Made by a program: the position numbers and the translations under genes. A stretch of 64,000 nucleotides of DNA, taken from assembly GCA_046566145.1 (NCBI GenBank), contig JBKHXF010000030.1:62001-126000 (forward strand), read 5' to 3'. The notes beneath the pieces were generated by a model. That model worked only from the letters and a program-made list of their open reading frames with translations, had not been told where the DNA came from and made no database searches. Position 1 is the first letter of the stretch, and each line of letters starts with the position of its first letter. The stretch is from JBKHXF01 sp046566145. GTDB lineage: Bacteria; Actinomycetota; Nitriliruptoria; Nitriliruptorales; Nitriliruptoraceae. Shown here piece after piece: positions 34,475 to 44,138 of the stretch.

Positions 34475-35638
34475 TCAGGCCTCGACGGCGCCGAGGGCCC
34501 GGTCGAGGTCGGCGAGCAGGTCGTCGACGTGCTCGATGCCGACGCTGAGGCGCACCAGGTCGTCCGGGACCTCCAGCGTGGTGCCCGCCACCGAGGCGTG
34601 GGTCATGATCCCCGGGTGCTCGATCAGCGACTCGACCCCACCGAGCGACTCGGCGAGGAAGAACAGCTCGGTCGACTCCGCGACCTTCCGGGCGGCCGGC
34701 AGCCCACCGGCGACGCGGAACGAGACCATCCCGCCGGACCGGCGCATCTGGCGGGCGGCGAGCTCGTGGCCCGGGTGGTCCTCGAGGCCGGGGTAGAGCA
34801 CGTGCGTGACCGCCGGGTGGTCGGCGAGGAACGTCGCCACGGCCTCCGCGTTGTCGCAGTGGCGCTCCATGCGCACCGCGAGCGTCTTGAGGCCCCGCAG
34901 GGTGAGGAAGCAGTCGAGCGGGCCGGGCACGGCGCCGGCGGCGTTCTGCAGCCAGGCGAGCTCGGCGGCCGACGCGGCGTCGGTGCACACGGCCCCGCCC
35001 ACGACGTCGGAGTGCCCGCCCACGTACTTGGTGGTGGAGTGCACGACCAGGTCGGCGCCGAGCGCCGCCGGGTTCTGCAGGTACGGCGAGGCGAAGGTGT
35101 TGTCCGCGACCAGCCGGGCGCCGGCCCCGTGGGCCAGCTCGGCGAGGGCAGCGAGGTCGAGCACCTTCAGCAGCGGGTTCGACGGCGTCTCGGCCCAGAC
35201 CAGCCGCGTGGTGTCGCGCAGTCCGGCCCGTGCCGCGTCGAGGTCGGAGAGGTCGACCGCGGTGACCTCGATGCCGAAGCGCGTGTGCAGCTGTGCGATC
35301 TGCCGCCAGGTGCCGCCGTAGACGTCGTCGGCGATGAGCACGTGGTCGCCGGGGGAGAGCAGCCGGAAGATCGCGTCCTCGGCGGCCAGCCCGGAGGCGA
35401 AGCACACGGCCGCCTCGGTGCCCTCGACGGCGGCGAGCGCCTCCTGCAGGGCGGTGCGGGTCGGGTTGCCGGTGCGCGCGTACTCGTAGCCGAGGTGCTC
35501 GCCGACACCGGGCTGGGCGAAGGTCGAGGTCTGGAAGATCGGGACGTTCACCGCGCCGGTGGTCGGCTCGGGGTCCTGCCCGGCGTGGATTGCGCGGGTC
35601 TCGAAGCGGAGGTCGGGTCGCGGGTCGGGCGTGGCCAC
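34475..35638 (-). CDS. Cystathionine gamma-synthase/gamma-lyase (Cys/Met PLP enzyme)
   Basis: A 387-residue PLP enzyme. The Schiff-base lysine is K204 in HSTTKYVGGHSD; the cofactor phosphate residues lie in the YEYARTGNPTR and CFASGLAAEDA segments; the C-terminus has ESLGGVESLIEHP and RLSVGIEH. Sequence alone does not separate MetB (synthase) from the gamma-lyase. It starts 11 bp after the cystathionine beta-synthase gene, so the pair would convert homocysteine plus serine to cysteine if this is the lyase. Confidence 0.93.
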   Translation of the reverse strand: MATPDPRPDLRFETRAIHAGQDPEPTTGAVNVPIFQTSTFAQPGVGEHLGYEYARTGNPTRTALQEALAAVEGTEAAVCFASGLAAEDAIFRLLSPGDHVLIADDVYGGTWRQIAQLHTRFGIEVTAVDLSDLDAARAGLRDTTRLVWAETPSNPLLKVLDLAALAELAHGAGARLVADNTFASPYLQNPAALGADLVVHSTTKYVGGHSDVVGGAVCTDAASAAELAWLQNAAGAVPGPLDCFLTLRGLKTLAVRMERHCDNAEAVATFLADHPAVTHVLYPGLEDHPGHELAARQMRRSGGMVSFRVAGGLPAARKVAESTELFFLAESLGGVESLIEHPGIMTHASVAGTTLEVPDDLVRLSVGIEHVDDLLADLDRALGAVEA

Positions 35639-35649
35639 GTCGGTTCCTG

Positions 35650-37134
<1,485 letters not shown>

Positions 37135-37447
37135 GGCCGGCTCCTGTGGCGGGACGGGGTCGGCCCGCGAGCCTAGGAGCCGGCGTCCGGACCGGCCCGT
37201 CGGTCCCCGGGTCCGACCGGCCACCGCGCGAGCCGGGGGTGCTCCCGAGCGGCCGCGGGAGGGATCGGGTCCGGTCGGTGGGGCGCCGGCCGACGGTCGT
37301 GTCCCGCCCGGGTCGTCCGGACCGCCCGATTACGGAGCGTCAGGAACTGCTCACTCTGGGATACGTGTCCCATCCCCCGAGGGGGCCGCCGCCGCCGATG
37401 CTCTGGGTGTCACCCCGCCAGGCCCCCTCACCAAGGACCCAAGGTCG
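37135..37447. other. Divergent intergenic region between cbs and the WxL-like gene
   Basis: These 313 bp hold no gene; the open frame on the plus strand is an Arg/Pro-rich extension of the WxL-like gene. No SAM riboswitch core was found on the cbs side. The half near the WxL-like gene contains an ECF-type promoter candidate and a near-palindrome. Confidence 0.55.
37343..37371 (+). promoter_or_regulatory. ECF-type promoter candidate for the surface-protein pair
   Basis: GGAACT at 37343-37348 and CGTGT at 37364-37368 leave 16 bp after GGAAC, the geometry of many ECF sigma promoters. A near-palindrome GGGATACGTGTCCC (37358-37371) overlaps the -10. No housekeeping promoter is seen. Confidence 0.4.
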
Positions 37448-38047
37448 ATGCGCAAGATCCTCGCCTCCACCAGCCTCGCCGCCGCCGCGCTGCTCCTCGT
37501 GCCGGTCGGCGCCACCGCCTCCGACACCACCGTGTCCTTCACCGTCGCCGCGAGCGGGTCCGGGCTCTCCGTCTCCCAGGCCGGTGGGACCGCGTCCCTC
37601 GCCTCCGGCGGGTCGAACCCGGTCTTCGACGCCCTCGCCGCCGGCACGGTGACCGGCTCGCTGCCGGCCACCACCGTCACCGACCAGCGCGGCACCCTGC
37701 TCGGCGCGTGGACGGTGAACGTCTCCGGCACGGACTTCGTCAACGGGGCCGACGCCACCGTCACGGTCGCGCGGTCCAACGCCCGTGTCTACCTCGACGC
37801 GGCGAACCTCGCCGGCCTCACCACCACCCTCGGGGGCGCCCTCTCGGGCATGACGCTCACCTCGGCCGAGCTCACCGCCGGGACCAACAACCTGGGCAGC
37901 AACGCCGGCGCCGGCTACACCCTGATCGCCGGCACCACCGCGGTCGGCAACGGCTCGGTCACCTACACCCCCGCCATGCAGGTCACGGTCCCGGCCGCCA
38001 CCCCGGCCGGCACCTACACCGCCACCGTCACCCAGACGGTGAGCTGA
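37448..38047 (+). CDS. Exported WxL-like surface protein
   Basis: A 199-residue protein with a signal peptide (MRKILASTSLAAAALLLVPV, cleavage near ATA-SD at 24). The mature part is Thr/Gly/Ala-rich beta sequence. It carries a LLGAWTVNVSGTDF strand and a closing YTPAMQVTVPAATPAGTYTATVTQTV, the layout of WxL domains that bind peptidoglycan or partner proteins. No sortase motif or membrane anchor is present, so it is released or held non-covalently. It is followed after a hairpin by a DUF916-like gene, the classic partner of WxL proteins in Gram-positive Csc clusters. Confidence 0.72.
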   Translation: MRKILASTSLAAAALLLVPVGATASDTTVSFTVAASGSGLSVSQAGGTASLASGGSNPVFDALAAGTVTGSLPATTVTDQRGTLLGAWTVNVSGTDFVNGADATVTVARSNARVYLDAANLAGLTTTLGGALSGMTLTSAELTAGTNNLGSNAGAGYTLIAGTTAVGNGSVTYTPAMQVTVPAATPAGTYTATVTQTVS

Positions 38048-38083
38048 ACCGCCGACCGACACGCATCGCCGCACGTAGGTTGA

Positions 38084-38109
38084 CGGCCCCCGGCTCGTGC
38101 CGGGGGCCG
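38084..38109 (+). terminator. Hairpin between the WxL-like and DUF916-like genes
   Basis: An 11-bp perfect stem (CGGCCCCCGGC with GCCGGGGGCCG) and TCGT tetraloop ends 18 nt before the next start codon and abuts its GGAGG site. It could attenuate read-through and set unequal amounts of the two proteins. Confidence 0.55.
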
Positions 38110-38127
38110 CGCCGTGGAGGAGGGACC

Positions 38128-39207
38128 GTGCGCCGCCGACCCCGTCACCCGCTCGTCGCCCTGGCGCTCGCCGCCGCGTGCGTGCTCGCGACGCTCGCCG
38201 TCCCGGCCGCCGCGCAGTCGATCGCCCCCGGCCTCGGCATCCGGCTGACCGAGGCCCCCGCGGCCCTCGCCGACGACCCGCGCGCCCAGGTCTACGTCAT
38301 CGACCACCTGGTGCCGGGCGCCACCATCGAGCGGGTCGTCGAGGTCTCCAACGGCACGGACGACGCCATGGAGGTGCAGCTCTACGCCGCCGACGCGTCC
38401 GTCGACGACGGGTGGGTCGTGGCCGACGGACGGGGGGTCGCCGAGCCCGCGACGTGGACCACCGTGACGCCCTCCACCGTCCTGCTCGAGGCGGGGGAGC
38501 GCCGGCCGGTGACCGTGACCATCGCGGTCCCCGGCGACGCGGGCGGCGGCGAGCGCTACGCCGCGATCGTCGCCGAGGCGCCGGCGATCGTCGAGGGCAA
38601 CGTCGAGGTGATCAACCGGGTCGGGATCCGGGTCTACCTCTCCGTGGGCGGAGGCCCTGCCCCGGAGACCGACTTCGAGATCGACACCTTCACCGCCGGC
38701 CGCGACGACGAGGGCACCCCCTTCGTGCTGGTGGGGGTGACCAACACCGGCGGCCGTGCCGTCGACGTCTCGGGATCCCTGCTGCTCGAGGCCGGCAGCC
38801 TGCGGGCCGGACCGTTCGACGTGGCCTTCCCGGTGACGATCGGGCCCGGCGACGACGCGACGCTCACCGTGCCGATGGACCCCGACATCCCGGCCGGGCC
38901 GTGGGAGGCCACGGTCGACCTGTCCTCGGGCCTCGTCGAACGCTCGGCCCGGGCGACGCTCACCTTCCCCGACACGGCCGGCGAGCTCGGCGACCCGGTC
39001 GACGCGGAGCGCATCCAGCGCCAGCGCCGCATCCTGCTCCCGGTCGCCTCGATCCTGCTGTTCCTGCTCGTGCTCGCGCTCGCGACCGTGCTCGCGACGC
39101 GCCGGCGCGCCGCGCGGGACGACGAACCCGACCCCGACGGTGACGACGGGTCCGGTGGCCCCGACGAGCCGGACGACCGTGACGGCGAGCCCGCGACGGT
39201 CGGCTGA
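38128..39207 (+). CDS. DUF916-like membrane-anchored surface protein
   Basis: A 359-residue protein with a signal peptide (to about AAAQ30), a beta-sandwich domain of the DUF916 (WxL-interacting) type, a second immunoglobulin-like domain, and a C-terminal helix at 302-324. An acidic cytoplasmic tail (DDEPDPDGDD) follows. The segment GERYAAIVAEAP then INRVGIRVYLSVGG is the DUF916 pattern. GTG 38128 has GGAGG. It may anchor the WxL-like partner to the cell surface. Confidence 0.75.
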   Translation: MRRRPRHPLVALALAAACVLATLAVPAAAQSIAPGLGIRLTEAPAALADDPRAQVYVIDHLVPGATIERVVEVSNGTDDAMEVQLYAADASVDDGWVVADGRGVAEPATWTTVTPSTVLLEAGERRPVTVTIAVPGDAGGGERYAAIVAEAPAIVEGNVEVINRVGIRVYLSVGGGPAPETDFEIDTFTAGRDDEGTPFVLVGVTNTGGRAVDVSGSLLLEAGSLRAGPFDVAFPVTIGPGDDATLTVPMDPDIPAGPWEATVDLSSGLVERSARATLTFPDTAGELGDPVDAERIQRQRRILLPVASILLFLLVLALATVLATRRRAARDDEPDPDGDDGSGGPDEPDDRDGEPATVG

Positions 39208-39213
39208 CGCGAC

Positions 39214-39240
39214 GCGCCCCGCGACGGGGTCGCGGGGCGC
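39214..39240. terminator. Bidirectional terminator between the surface gene and tRNA-Arg
   Basis: A 12-bp perfect stem (GCGCCCCGCGAC with GTCGCGGGGCGC) and 3-nt loop lies 7 nt after the DUF916-like stop and 17 nt beyond the tRNA 3' end, so it can serve both converging transcripts. Confidence 0.65.
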
Positions 39241-39256
39241 GTGGATGTGCTCGGGC

Positions 39257-39331
39257 TGGTACCCCCGGTAGGAATCGAACCTACGCTTCCGGCTCCGGAG
39301 GCCGGTGCTCTATCCACTGAGCTACGGGGGC
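39257..39331 (-). tRNA. tRNA-Arg (anticodon CCG)
   Basis: A complete cloverleaf is readable on the minus strand. The acceptor arms are GCCCCCG and CGGGGGT (terminal G-U pair), the D arm starts TAGCTCAGTGG, and the anticodon stem is CCGGC/GCCGG around loop CTCCGGA with anticodon CCG. The T arm has GTAGGTTCGATTCCTAC and the CCA end is encoded. It reads CGG arginine codons, which are abundant here. TACCAT at 39368-39373 (minus strand) could be its -10. Confidence 0.96.
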
Positions 39332-39374
39332 GCGGCGTGTCGCGGCGTGCGGACGCGGCGGGCGGCGATGGTAG

Positions 39375-39392
39375 CGGCCCCCACGGGGGCCG
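39375..39392. repeat. Perfect inverted repeat upstream of tRNA-Arg
   Basis: CGGCCCCC and GGGGGCCG flank a 2-bp centre, just upstream of the tRNA -10 candidate on the minus strand. It may be an operator, or a hairpin without a T-tract. Confidence 0.5.
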
Positions 39393-39506
39393 AGCGCAAC
39401 GTCGAGGGCCGCACGGCGGGGCGCCGGGCACCGCTAGGGTTCGGCGCGACCGGTGCACGATGCGCGCCGGCGGACCGACCCCGCACCGACTCCCGAGGAG
39501 CCCGCG

Positions 39507-39875
39507 GTGACCCGGCGCGTGCTGGCCGTGGACGACGACCCCGTCATCCAGCGGCTGCTCCAGGTCAACCTCGAGATGGAGGGCTACGAGGTCACGCTCG
39601 CGGGGGACGGCGACGAGGCGATCGCCAAGGTGCGCGAGCTGCGTCCCGACCTCGTGCTGCTCGACGTCATGATGCCGAACCGCGACGGCTGGTCGGTCTG
39701 CGAGGAGATGAAGTCCGACCCGGAGCTCAAGGACATCCCCGTGGTGTTCCTCTCCGCCCGGGCCCAGGACGCCGACGTGCTGCGGGGGCGCGCGCTCGGT
39801 GCCGACAACTACGTCACGAAGCCGTTCGACCCGATCGACCTGCTCGAGCTGGTGCAGGACCTCATCGAGGGGTGA
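39507..39875 (+). CDS. Single-domain response regulator
   Basis: A 122-residue CheY-like receiver and nothing else. The acidic pocket is D9-D11, the phospho-acceptor is D53 in LLDVMMPNRDGW, the switch residue is the S of FLSARAQD, and the lysine lies in YVTKPFDP. GTG 39507 follows a GAGGAG site. It is of the divergent PleD/PhoP receiver type, with no output domain or linked kinase, so it probably acts by protein contact or phosphotransfer. A TAGGGT -10-like box lies at 39435-39440. It precedes argS. Confidence 0.9.
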   Translation: MTRRVLAVDDDPVIQRLLQVNLEMEGYEVTLAGDGDEAIAKVRELRPDLVLLDVMMPNRDGWSVCEEMKSDPELKDIPVVFLSARAQDADVLRGRALGADNYVTKPFDPIDLLELVQDLIEG

Positions 39876-39992
39876 GCCCCCTCGCGGGCGGGCCGGCCGG
39901 TTCGACGGCGGGAGGAACTCGGCCCTGCGTCGCTGACCTACCCTGCCGGGGCCAGTCCAGCCGACCGCCCCCGTGACGAGGCCCCGCACCCG

Positions 39993-41750
39993 ATGGCCAC
40001 CCCCGAACAGCTCGACCCGGTCCTCGCGGACCTGGCCGACCGCCTCCGCGTCGCGCTGCGCGCCGCCGACCTGCCCGACGCCGAGGTGGCCTTCGAGCGT
40101 CCCAAGCAGGCCGACCACGGCGACTGGGCCTCCACCATCGCGCTGCGGCTCGCCAAGGCGGCCGGGCGGCCGCCGCGCGACATCGCCCAGGCGGTCGCCG
40201 ACACCATCGAGCTGCCCGACGCGGTCGACGAGGTGACCATCGCCGGGCCGGGGTTCATCAACTTCCGGCTCTCGCACCGCTACTTCGAGGACCGCGTCCG
40301 GGCCATCGCGGCCGCCGGCGCCGGCTACGGCCGGCGCGAGGCCGACGGCGACCGCGAGCTCGTCAACGTCGAGTTCGTCTCCGCCAACCCGACCGGCCCG
40401 CTCCACGTCGGGGCCGGCCGCTGGGCCGCGGTGGGCGACGCCATCGCGGCGCTGCTCGAGACGCAGGGTCACGCGGTGCACCGCGAGTACTACGTCAACG
40501 ACGCCGGCGAGCAGATCCGCCGCTTCGGCGAGTCCGTCGTGCTCGTGCACCGCGGCGAGGAGCTCGGCGACGAGCACTACAGGGGCACCTACGTCGGCGA
40601 GATCGCGGCGGCCATCGCCGCCGAGCACGGCGACGGCGTCTTCGTCGCCCGCCCCGGCGACGAGCGTGGCACCGAGGCGATCGCCGGCGGGGTCGAGCAC
40701 GACGCCGCCGGGGAACTCGGCGACGAGGCCCCCGCGCCGGCGGACGTCCGCGTGGAGCCCGGCGTCGCCGCGCGGGTCGGGGAGCTCGCCGTGCAGGCGA
40801 TGCGGGACCGCATCGCCGGCGTGCTGCACGACCTCGGTGTCGACTACGACGTGTGGTTCTCGGAGCGCTCGATGCACGAGTCGGGCGCGGTCGAGAAGGC
40901 CCTCGCCGACCTGACCGAGCGCGGCCACACCTACGTCGAGGACGGCGCGACGTTCCTGCGCACCTCCGAGCACGGTGATGACAAGGACCGGGTGCTGCTG
41001 CGCTCCGACGGGCGGCCCACCTACTTCGCCGCCGACTGCGCCTACATGCGCGACAAGCGCGAGCGCGGCTACGACCGCCTCATCTACCTGCTCGGCGCCG
41101 ACCACCACGGCTACGTCGCCCGGCTCAAGGCCGCGGCCGCCTGCCTCGGCATCGACCCGGACCGGCTCGAGATCCGCATCGGGCAGCTCGTCAACCTGCT
41201 GCGCGACGGCGAGCCCGTGAAGATGTCCAAGCGGGCCGGTGAGCTCGTCATGCTCGACGACGTCGCCGACGAGGTCGGCGCGGACGTCACCCGCTACCAC
41301 TTCCTGCGCCAGTCGCTCGACTCGACCGTCGACTTCGACCTCGCCGCCGTCACGCAGCAGTCGATGGAGAACCCCGTCTACTACGTGCAGTACGCCCACG
41401 CCCGGATCAGCTCGCTGATCCGCACGGCGGACGAGCGCGGGTTCGACGCCGGCACCCTCGACGACGCCGACCTGTCGGTGCTCGTCGAGCCGGCCGAGCT
41501 CGAGCTGCTGACGGCGCTGACCCAGCTGCCCGAGGTGCTCGCCGAGGCCGCCGAGCTGCGGGCGACCCAGCGGGTGACCCGGTACGCGGAGGAGCTCGCC
41601 GCCACCTTCCACCGCTTCTACACCGACTGCCGGGTGCTGGTGGACGACGAGACCCTCGCACGCGCCCGCTACCACCTCGCGGTGGTCGCGCGGCAGGTGC
41701 TGGCCACGACCCTCGGGGTGCTGCGCGTGTCGGCACCCGAGCGGATGTAG
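39993..41750 (+). CDS. argS: Arginyl-tRNA synthetase
   Basis: A 585-residue class I synthetase charging tRNA-Arg. The N-terminal additional domain (1-100) is followed by the catalytic HIGH-type motif in VSANPTGPLHVGAGR and the KMSKR loop (VKMSKRAGELV). The anticodon-binding DALR domain contains YYVQYAHARISSL and ends at the C-terminus. A TACCCT -10-like box about 55 bp upstream may start the operon. The gene opens the block collinear with M. tuberculosis argS-lysA-hom-thrC-thrB-rho. Confidence 0.97.
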   Translation: MATPEQLDPVLADLADRLRVALRAADLPDAEVAFERPKQADHGDWASTIALRLAKAAGRPPRDIAQAVADTIELPDAVDEVTIAGPGFINFRLSHRYFEDRVRAIAAAGAGYGRREADGDRELVNVEFVSANPTGPLHVGAGRWAAVGDAIAALLETQGHAVHREYYVNDAGEQIRRFGESVVLVHRGEELGDEHYRGTYVGEIAAAIAAEHGDGVFVARPGDERGTEAIAGGVEHDAAGELGDEAPAPADVRVEPGVAARVGELAVQAMRDRIAGVLHDLGVDYDVWFSERSMHESGAVEKALADLTERGHTYVEDGATFLRTSEHGDDKDRVLLRSDGRPTYFAADCAYMRDKRERGYDRLIYLLGADHHGYVARLKAAAACLGIDPDRLEIRIGQLVNLLRDGEPVKMSKRAGELVMLDDVADEVGADVTRYHFLRQSLDSTVDFDLAAVTQQSMENPVYYVQYAHARISSLIRTADERGFDAGTLDDADLSVLVEPAELELLTALTQLPEVLAEAAELRATQRVTRYAEELAATFHRFYTDCRVLVDDETLARARYHLAVVARQVLATTLGVLRVSAPERM

Positions 41751-41762
41751 GAGCGACCAGCC

Positions 41763-43067
41763 GTGCACTCCTCCCCGTGGCCGACCACGGCCGCCCGTGA
41801 CGCCGCCGGCGCGCTGACCATCGGCGGCGTCGCCGTGACCGAGCTCGCGGCGACCTACGGGACGCCGCTGTGGGTCGTCGACGAGGCGGACCTGCGGGCC
41901 CGCGCGCGCGCCTACCGCGAGGCGTTCCCCGGCGCCTGGGTCGCGTACGCGTCGAAGGCGTGGTGCACCACCGCGGTGCTGCAGGTCGTCGCCGAGGAGG
42001 ACCTGTGGGTCGACGTCGCGTCCGGCGGGGAGCTCCACACCGCCGCCCACGCCGGCGTGCCCATGGACCGGGTCGTCTTCCACGGCAACAACAAGTCGGT
42101 CGCCGAGCTACGCCTCGCCGCCCACCACGGGGTCGCCCGGGTGGTGGTCGACTCGTTCGACGAGCTCGACCGGCTCGCGGCCGTGCACGACGAGACCGGA
42201 CACGTGTTCCGGGTGTGGCTGCGCATCACCCCCGGCATCGACGCGCACACCCACGACTTCGTCCGCACCGGCCAGGACGACGCGAAGTTCGGCTTCACGC
42301 TCTCGCTGGGTCTCGCCGACCGGGCGCTGCAGGCGGCGCTCGAGACGCCGGGCGTCGAGGTGACCGGCGTCCACGCCCACATCGGCTCGCAGATCTTCGG
42401 CACCGACCCGTTCGTCGCCAACGCCGACGTGCTCGTCGAGCTGCTCGCCCGCTGGCGTGACGAGCACGGCGTCGTGCTGCCGGAGTGCAACCTCGGTGGG
42501 GGCATGGGCATCCGCTACACCCACGAGGACCACCCGGTCGAGATCGCCCGCTACGGCGCGGCGGTCCGCACGGCCGTCGCGGAGGCGTGCGAGCGGCACG
42601 GCTACCCGCCCCCGCAGCTGGCGGTGGAGCCCGGCCGGGCCATCGTCGCGCCGTCCACGGTGACGCTGTACGAGGTCGGCACGATCAAGCACCTCCCGGG
42701 CATCCGCACCTACGTCTCGGTCGACGGGGGCATGAGCGACAACATCCGGCCCGCGCTGTACGACGCCGAGCACGACGTCGAGCTCGCGAACCGCACCTCC
42801 GAGCACGAGCTCACGGCCGTCACCGTCGTCGGCAAGCACTGCGAGTCCGGCGACCTCGTGCGGGAGCGCGCCGCGCTGCCGGGCGACCTGGTCGTCGGCG
42901 ACCTGCTCGCCGTGGCCGCCACCGGCGCGTACACCGAGTCGATGGCCTCCAACTACAACCGTCTGCCCCGCCCCGCTGCGGTCATGGTCCGAGACGGCGA
43001 GGTGCGGGTGATCGTGCGGCGCGAGGGGCTCGACGACCTCGTCGCCCGCGACGTGCCGCTCACCTGA
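41763..43067 (+). CDS. lysA: Diaminopimelate decarboxylase
   Basis: A 434-residue PLP enzyme of fold III that decarboxylates meso-diaminopimelate to lysine. The Schiff-base lysine is K65 in AYASKA; HIGSQIFG and the glycine loop NLGGGMGIRY bind the cofactor phosphate; VGKHCESGD supplies the substrate-binding cysteine region; TGAYTESMASNYNRLPRP closes the barrel partner domain. It starts 12 bp after argS. Confidence 0.96.
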   Translation: MHSSPWPTTAARDAAGALTIGGVAVTELAATYGTPLWVVDEADLRARARAYREAFPGAWVAYASKAWCTTAVLQVVAEEDLWVDVASGGELHTAAHAGVPMDRVVFHGNNKSVAELRLAAHHGVARVVVDSFDELDRLAAVHDETGHVFRVWLRITPGIDAHTHDFVRTGQDDAKFGFTLSLGLADRALQAALETPGVEVTGVHAHIGSQIFGTDPFVANADVLVELLARWRDEHGVVLPECNLGGGMGIRYTHEDHPVEIARYGAAVRTAVAEACERHGYPPPQLAVEPGRAIVAPSTVTLYEVGTIKHLPGIRTYVSVDGGMSDNIRPALYDAEHDVELANRTSEHELTAVTVVGKHCESGDLVRERAALPGDLVVGDLLAVAATGAYTESMASNYNRLPRPAAVMVRDGEVRVIVRREGLDDLVARDVPLT

Positions 43068-44044
43068 TGGCGGGCGAGGACGCCGCCGGCGCGCCGGCCG
43101 GGCCGGCCGTCGAGGGGCCGCTGCCCCTGGTGGCGCTGCGCTACACCCTCGGGCCCCGCACGGTCGTCGCCGACCTCGCCGGCGTGTCCGTGGTGCGGAC
43201 GGCGACCCGGCCCGACACGGTCGAGGGCAACGCGCTGCACCTGCACGCGGCCCCGCGTCCCGGCGACGTCGCCCGGCTGCTCGGGCTGTGGGACGACCGC
43301 TTCGGCGGCCTGCCCGGCATCGAGCACGTCCGGGTGCGGTGGGTCGAGCCGGCCGACCGCGACCCCGCGGAGCTCGCCGCGCTGGTCGAGGAGGCCACAC
43401 GTGCCGGCCTCGCCGTCGACACCGCGACCCACCTCGAGCTCGACGCCCCCGTCGGGGTCGAGCCGGCGGTCGGCGTCGAGCTCGTCGCCCCCGACGACCC
43501 GCGCCGCTGGCACGGCGCCGCGGTGCTCTACCGCCACGGCGGCTGGGACGGCGACGACACCGGTGCCCGCGACCGCGACGAGCTGTGGGCGTGGCGCGTC
43601 GACGGGTGGCGGGTGCTGGCCGAGCAGGGCCGCGGGCTGACCCGCCTCGCCCTGCGGCACGGCACCCCGGTCGGCGTCGCCTCGCTCGCGTGGGACCCGA
43701 AGCTCGACCTCGCCGCCCACGACCGCGGCCACGCCGGGCTCGCCGCGGTCTCCGACGTGCTCGTCCACCCGGCGCATCACGGCACCGGGGTCGAGGCGAC
43801 GCTCGTCGCCGGGGTGGTCGGGGACCTCCTCGACGGGCACCCCCGGGCGCTCGTCACCGCCCGCACGTCGTCGGTCGTCCTGCCGCCGGCGGGGGAGGGG
43901 CCGGGTCCCGGCCCGGTGCCGGGCGCCGTGCTCGACGACGGGGGCGTGCCCACCCCGCCGGCGCACGCGGCCGCCGGCGCGGTCACCCACCGCCTGCTCG
44001 GGTTCCGGCCGACCGCGACGCTGGGTGGCCTCCGCCGGCGCTGA
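43067..44044 (+). CDS. GNAT-like protein of unknown specificity
   Basis: A 325-residue protein whose ATG overlaps the lysA stop (TGATG). The N-terminal third is an alpha/beta unit; the second part has the RLALRHGTPVGVASLAWDP and VSDVLVHPAHHGTGVEATLVAGVV segments typical of GNAT strands 4-5 and the acetyl-CoA loop. The loop is HHGTGVEATL, rather than the strict Q/R-x-x-G-x-G/A. A Pro/Gly-rich insert follows near 280. It is an extra gene relative to the M. tuberculosis order. Substrate is unknown, and acyltransferase activity is an inference. Confidence 0.7.
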   Translation: MAGEDAAGAPAGPAVEGPLPLVALRYTLGPRTVVADLAGVSVVRTATRPDTVEGNALHLHAAPRPGDVARLLGLWDDRFGGLPGIEHVRVRWVEPADRDPAELAALVEEATRAGLAVDTATHLELDAPVGVEPAVGVELVAPDDPRRWHGAAVLYRHGGWDGDDTGARDRDELWAWRVDGWRVLAEQGRGLTRLALRHGTPVGVASLAWDPKLDLAAHDRGHAGLAAVSDVLVHPAHHGTGVEATLVAGVVGDLLDGHPRALVTARTSSVVLPPAGEGPGPGPVPGAVLDDGGVPTPPAHAAAGAVTHRLLGFRPTATLGGLRRR

Positions 44045-44080
44045 ACCCCTCCAGCGGGCGGGTGCGGGCCGGGCGGTCTG

Positions 44081-44086
44081 TACGCT
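44081..44086 (+). promoter_or_regulatory. Candidate -10 of the threonine operon
   Basis: TACGCT, a TAnnnT-type -10, lies 53 bp before the preferred hom start, with no clear -35. It suggests hom-thrC can be transcribed separately from lysA. Confidence 0.35.
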
Positions 44087-44138
44087 CGGGCGGCCCCCGC
44101 ACGCCGCGTGCCGGGGTGCCGTGACGAGCGAGGTGCGT

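Noticed and set aside
37135..37447. SAM-type riboswitch upstream of cbs.
   Set aside because: I looked for the core stems and conserved junction bases of the SAM-I and SAM-IV classes on the minus strand and saw none.
38634..42083. Minus-strand open frame of over 1100 codons opposite argS, the tRNA and lysA.
   Set aside because: It runs through a tRNA gene and is the codon shadow of argS; no motif supports coding.
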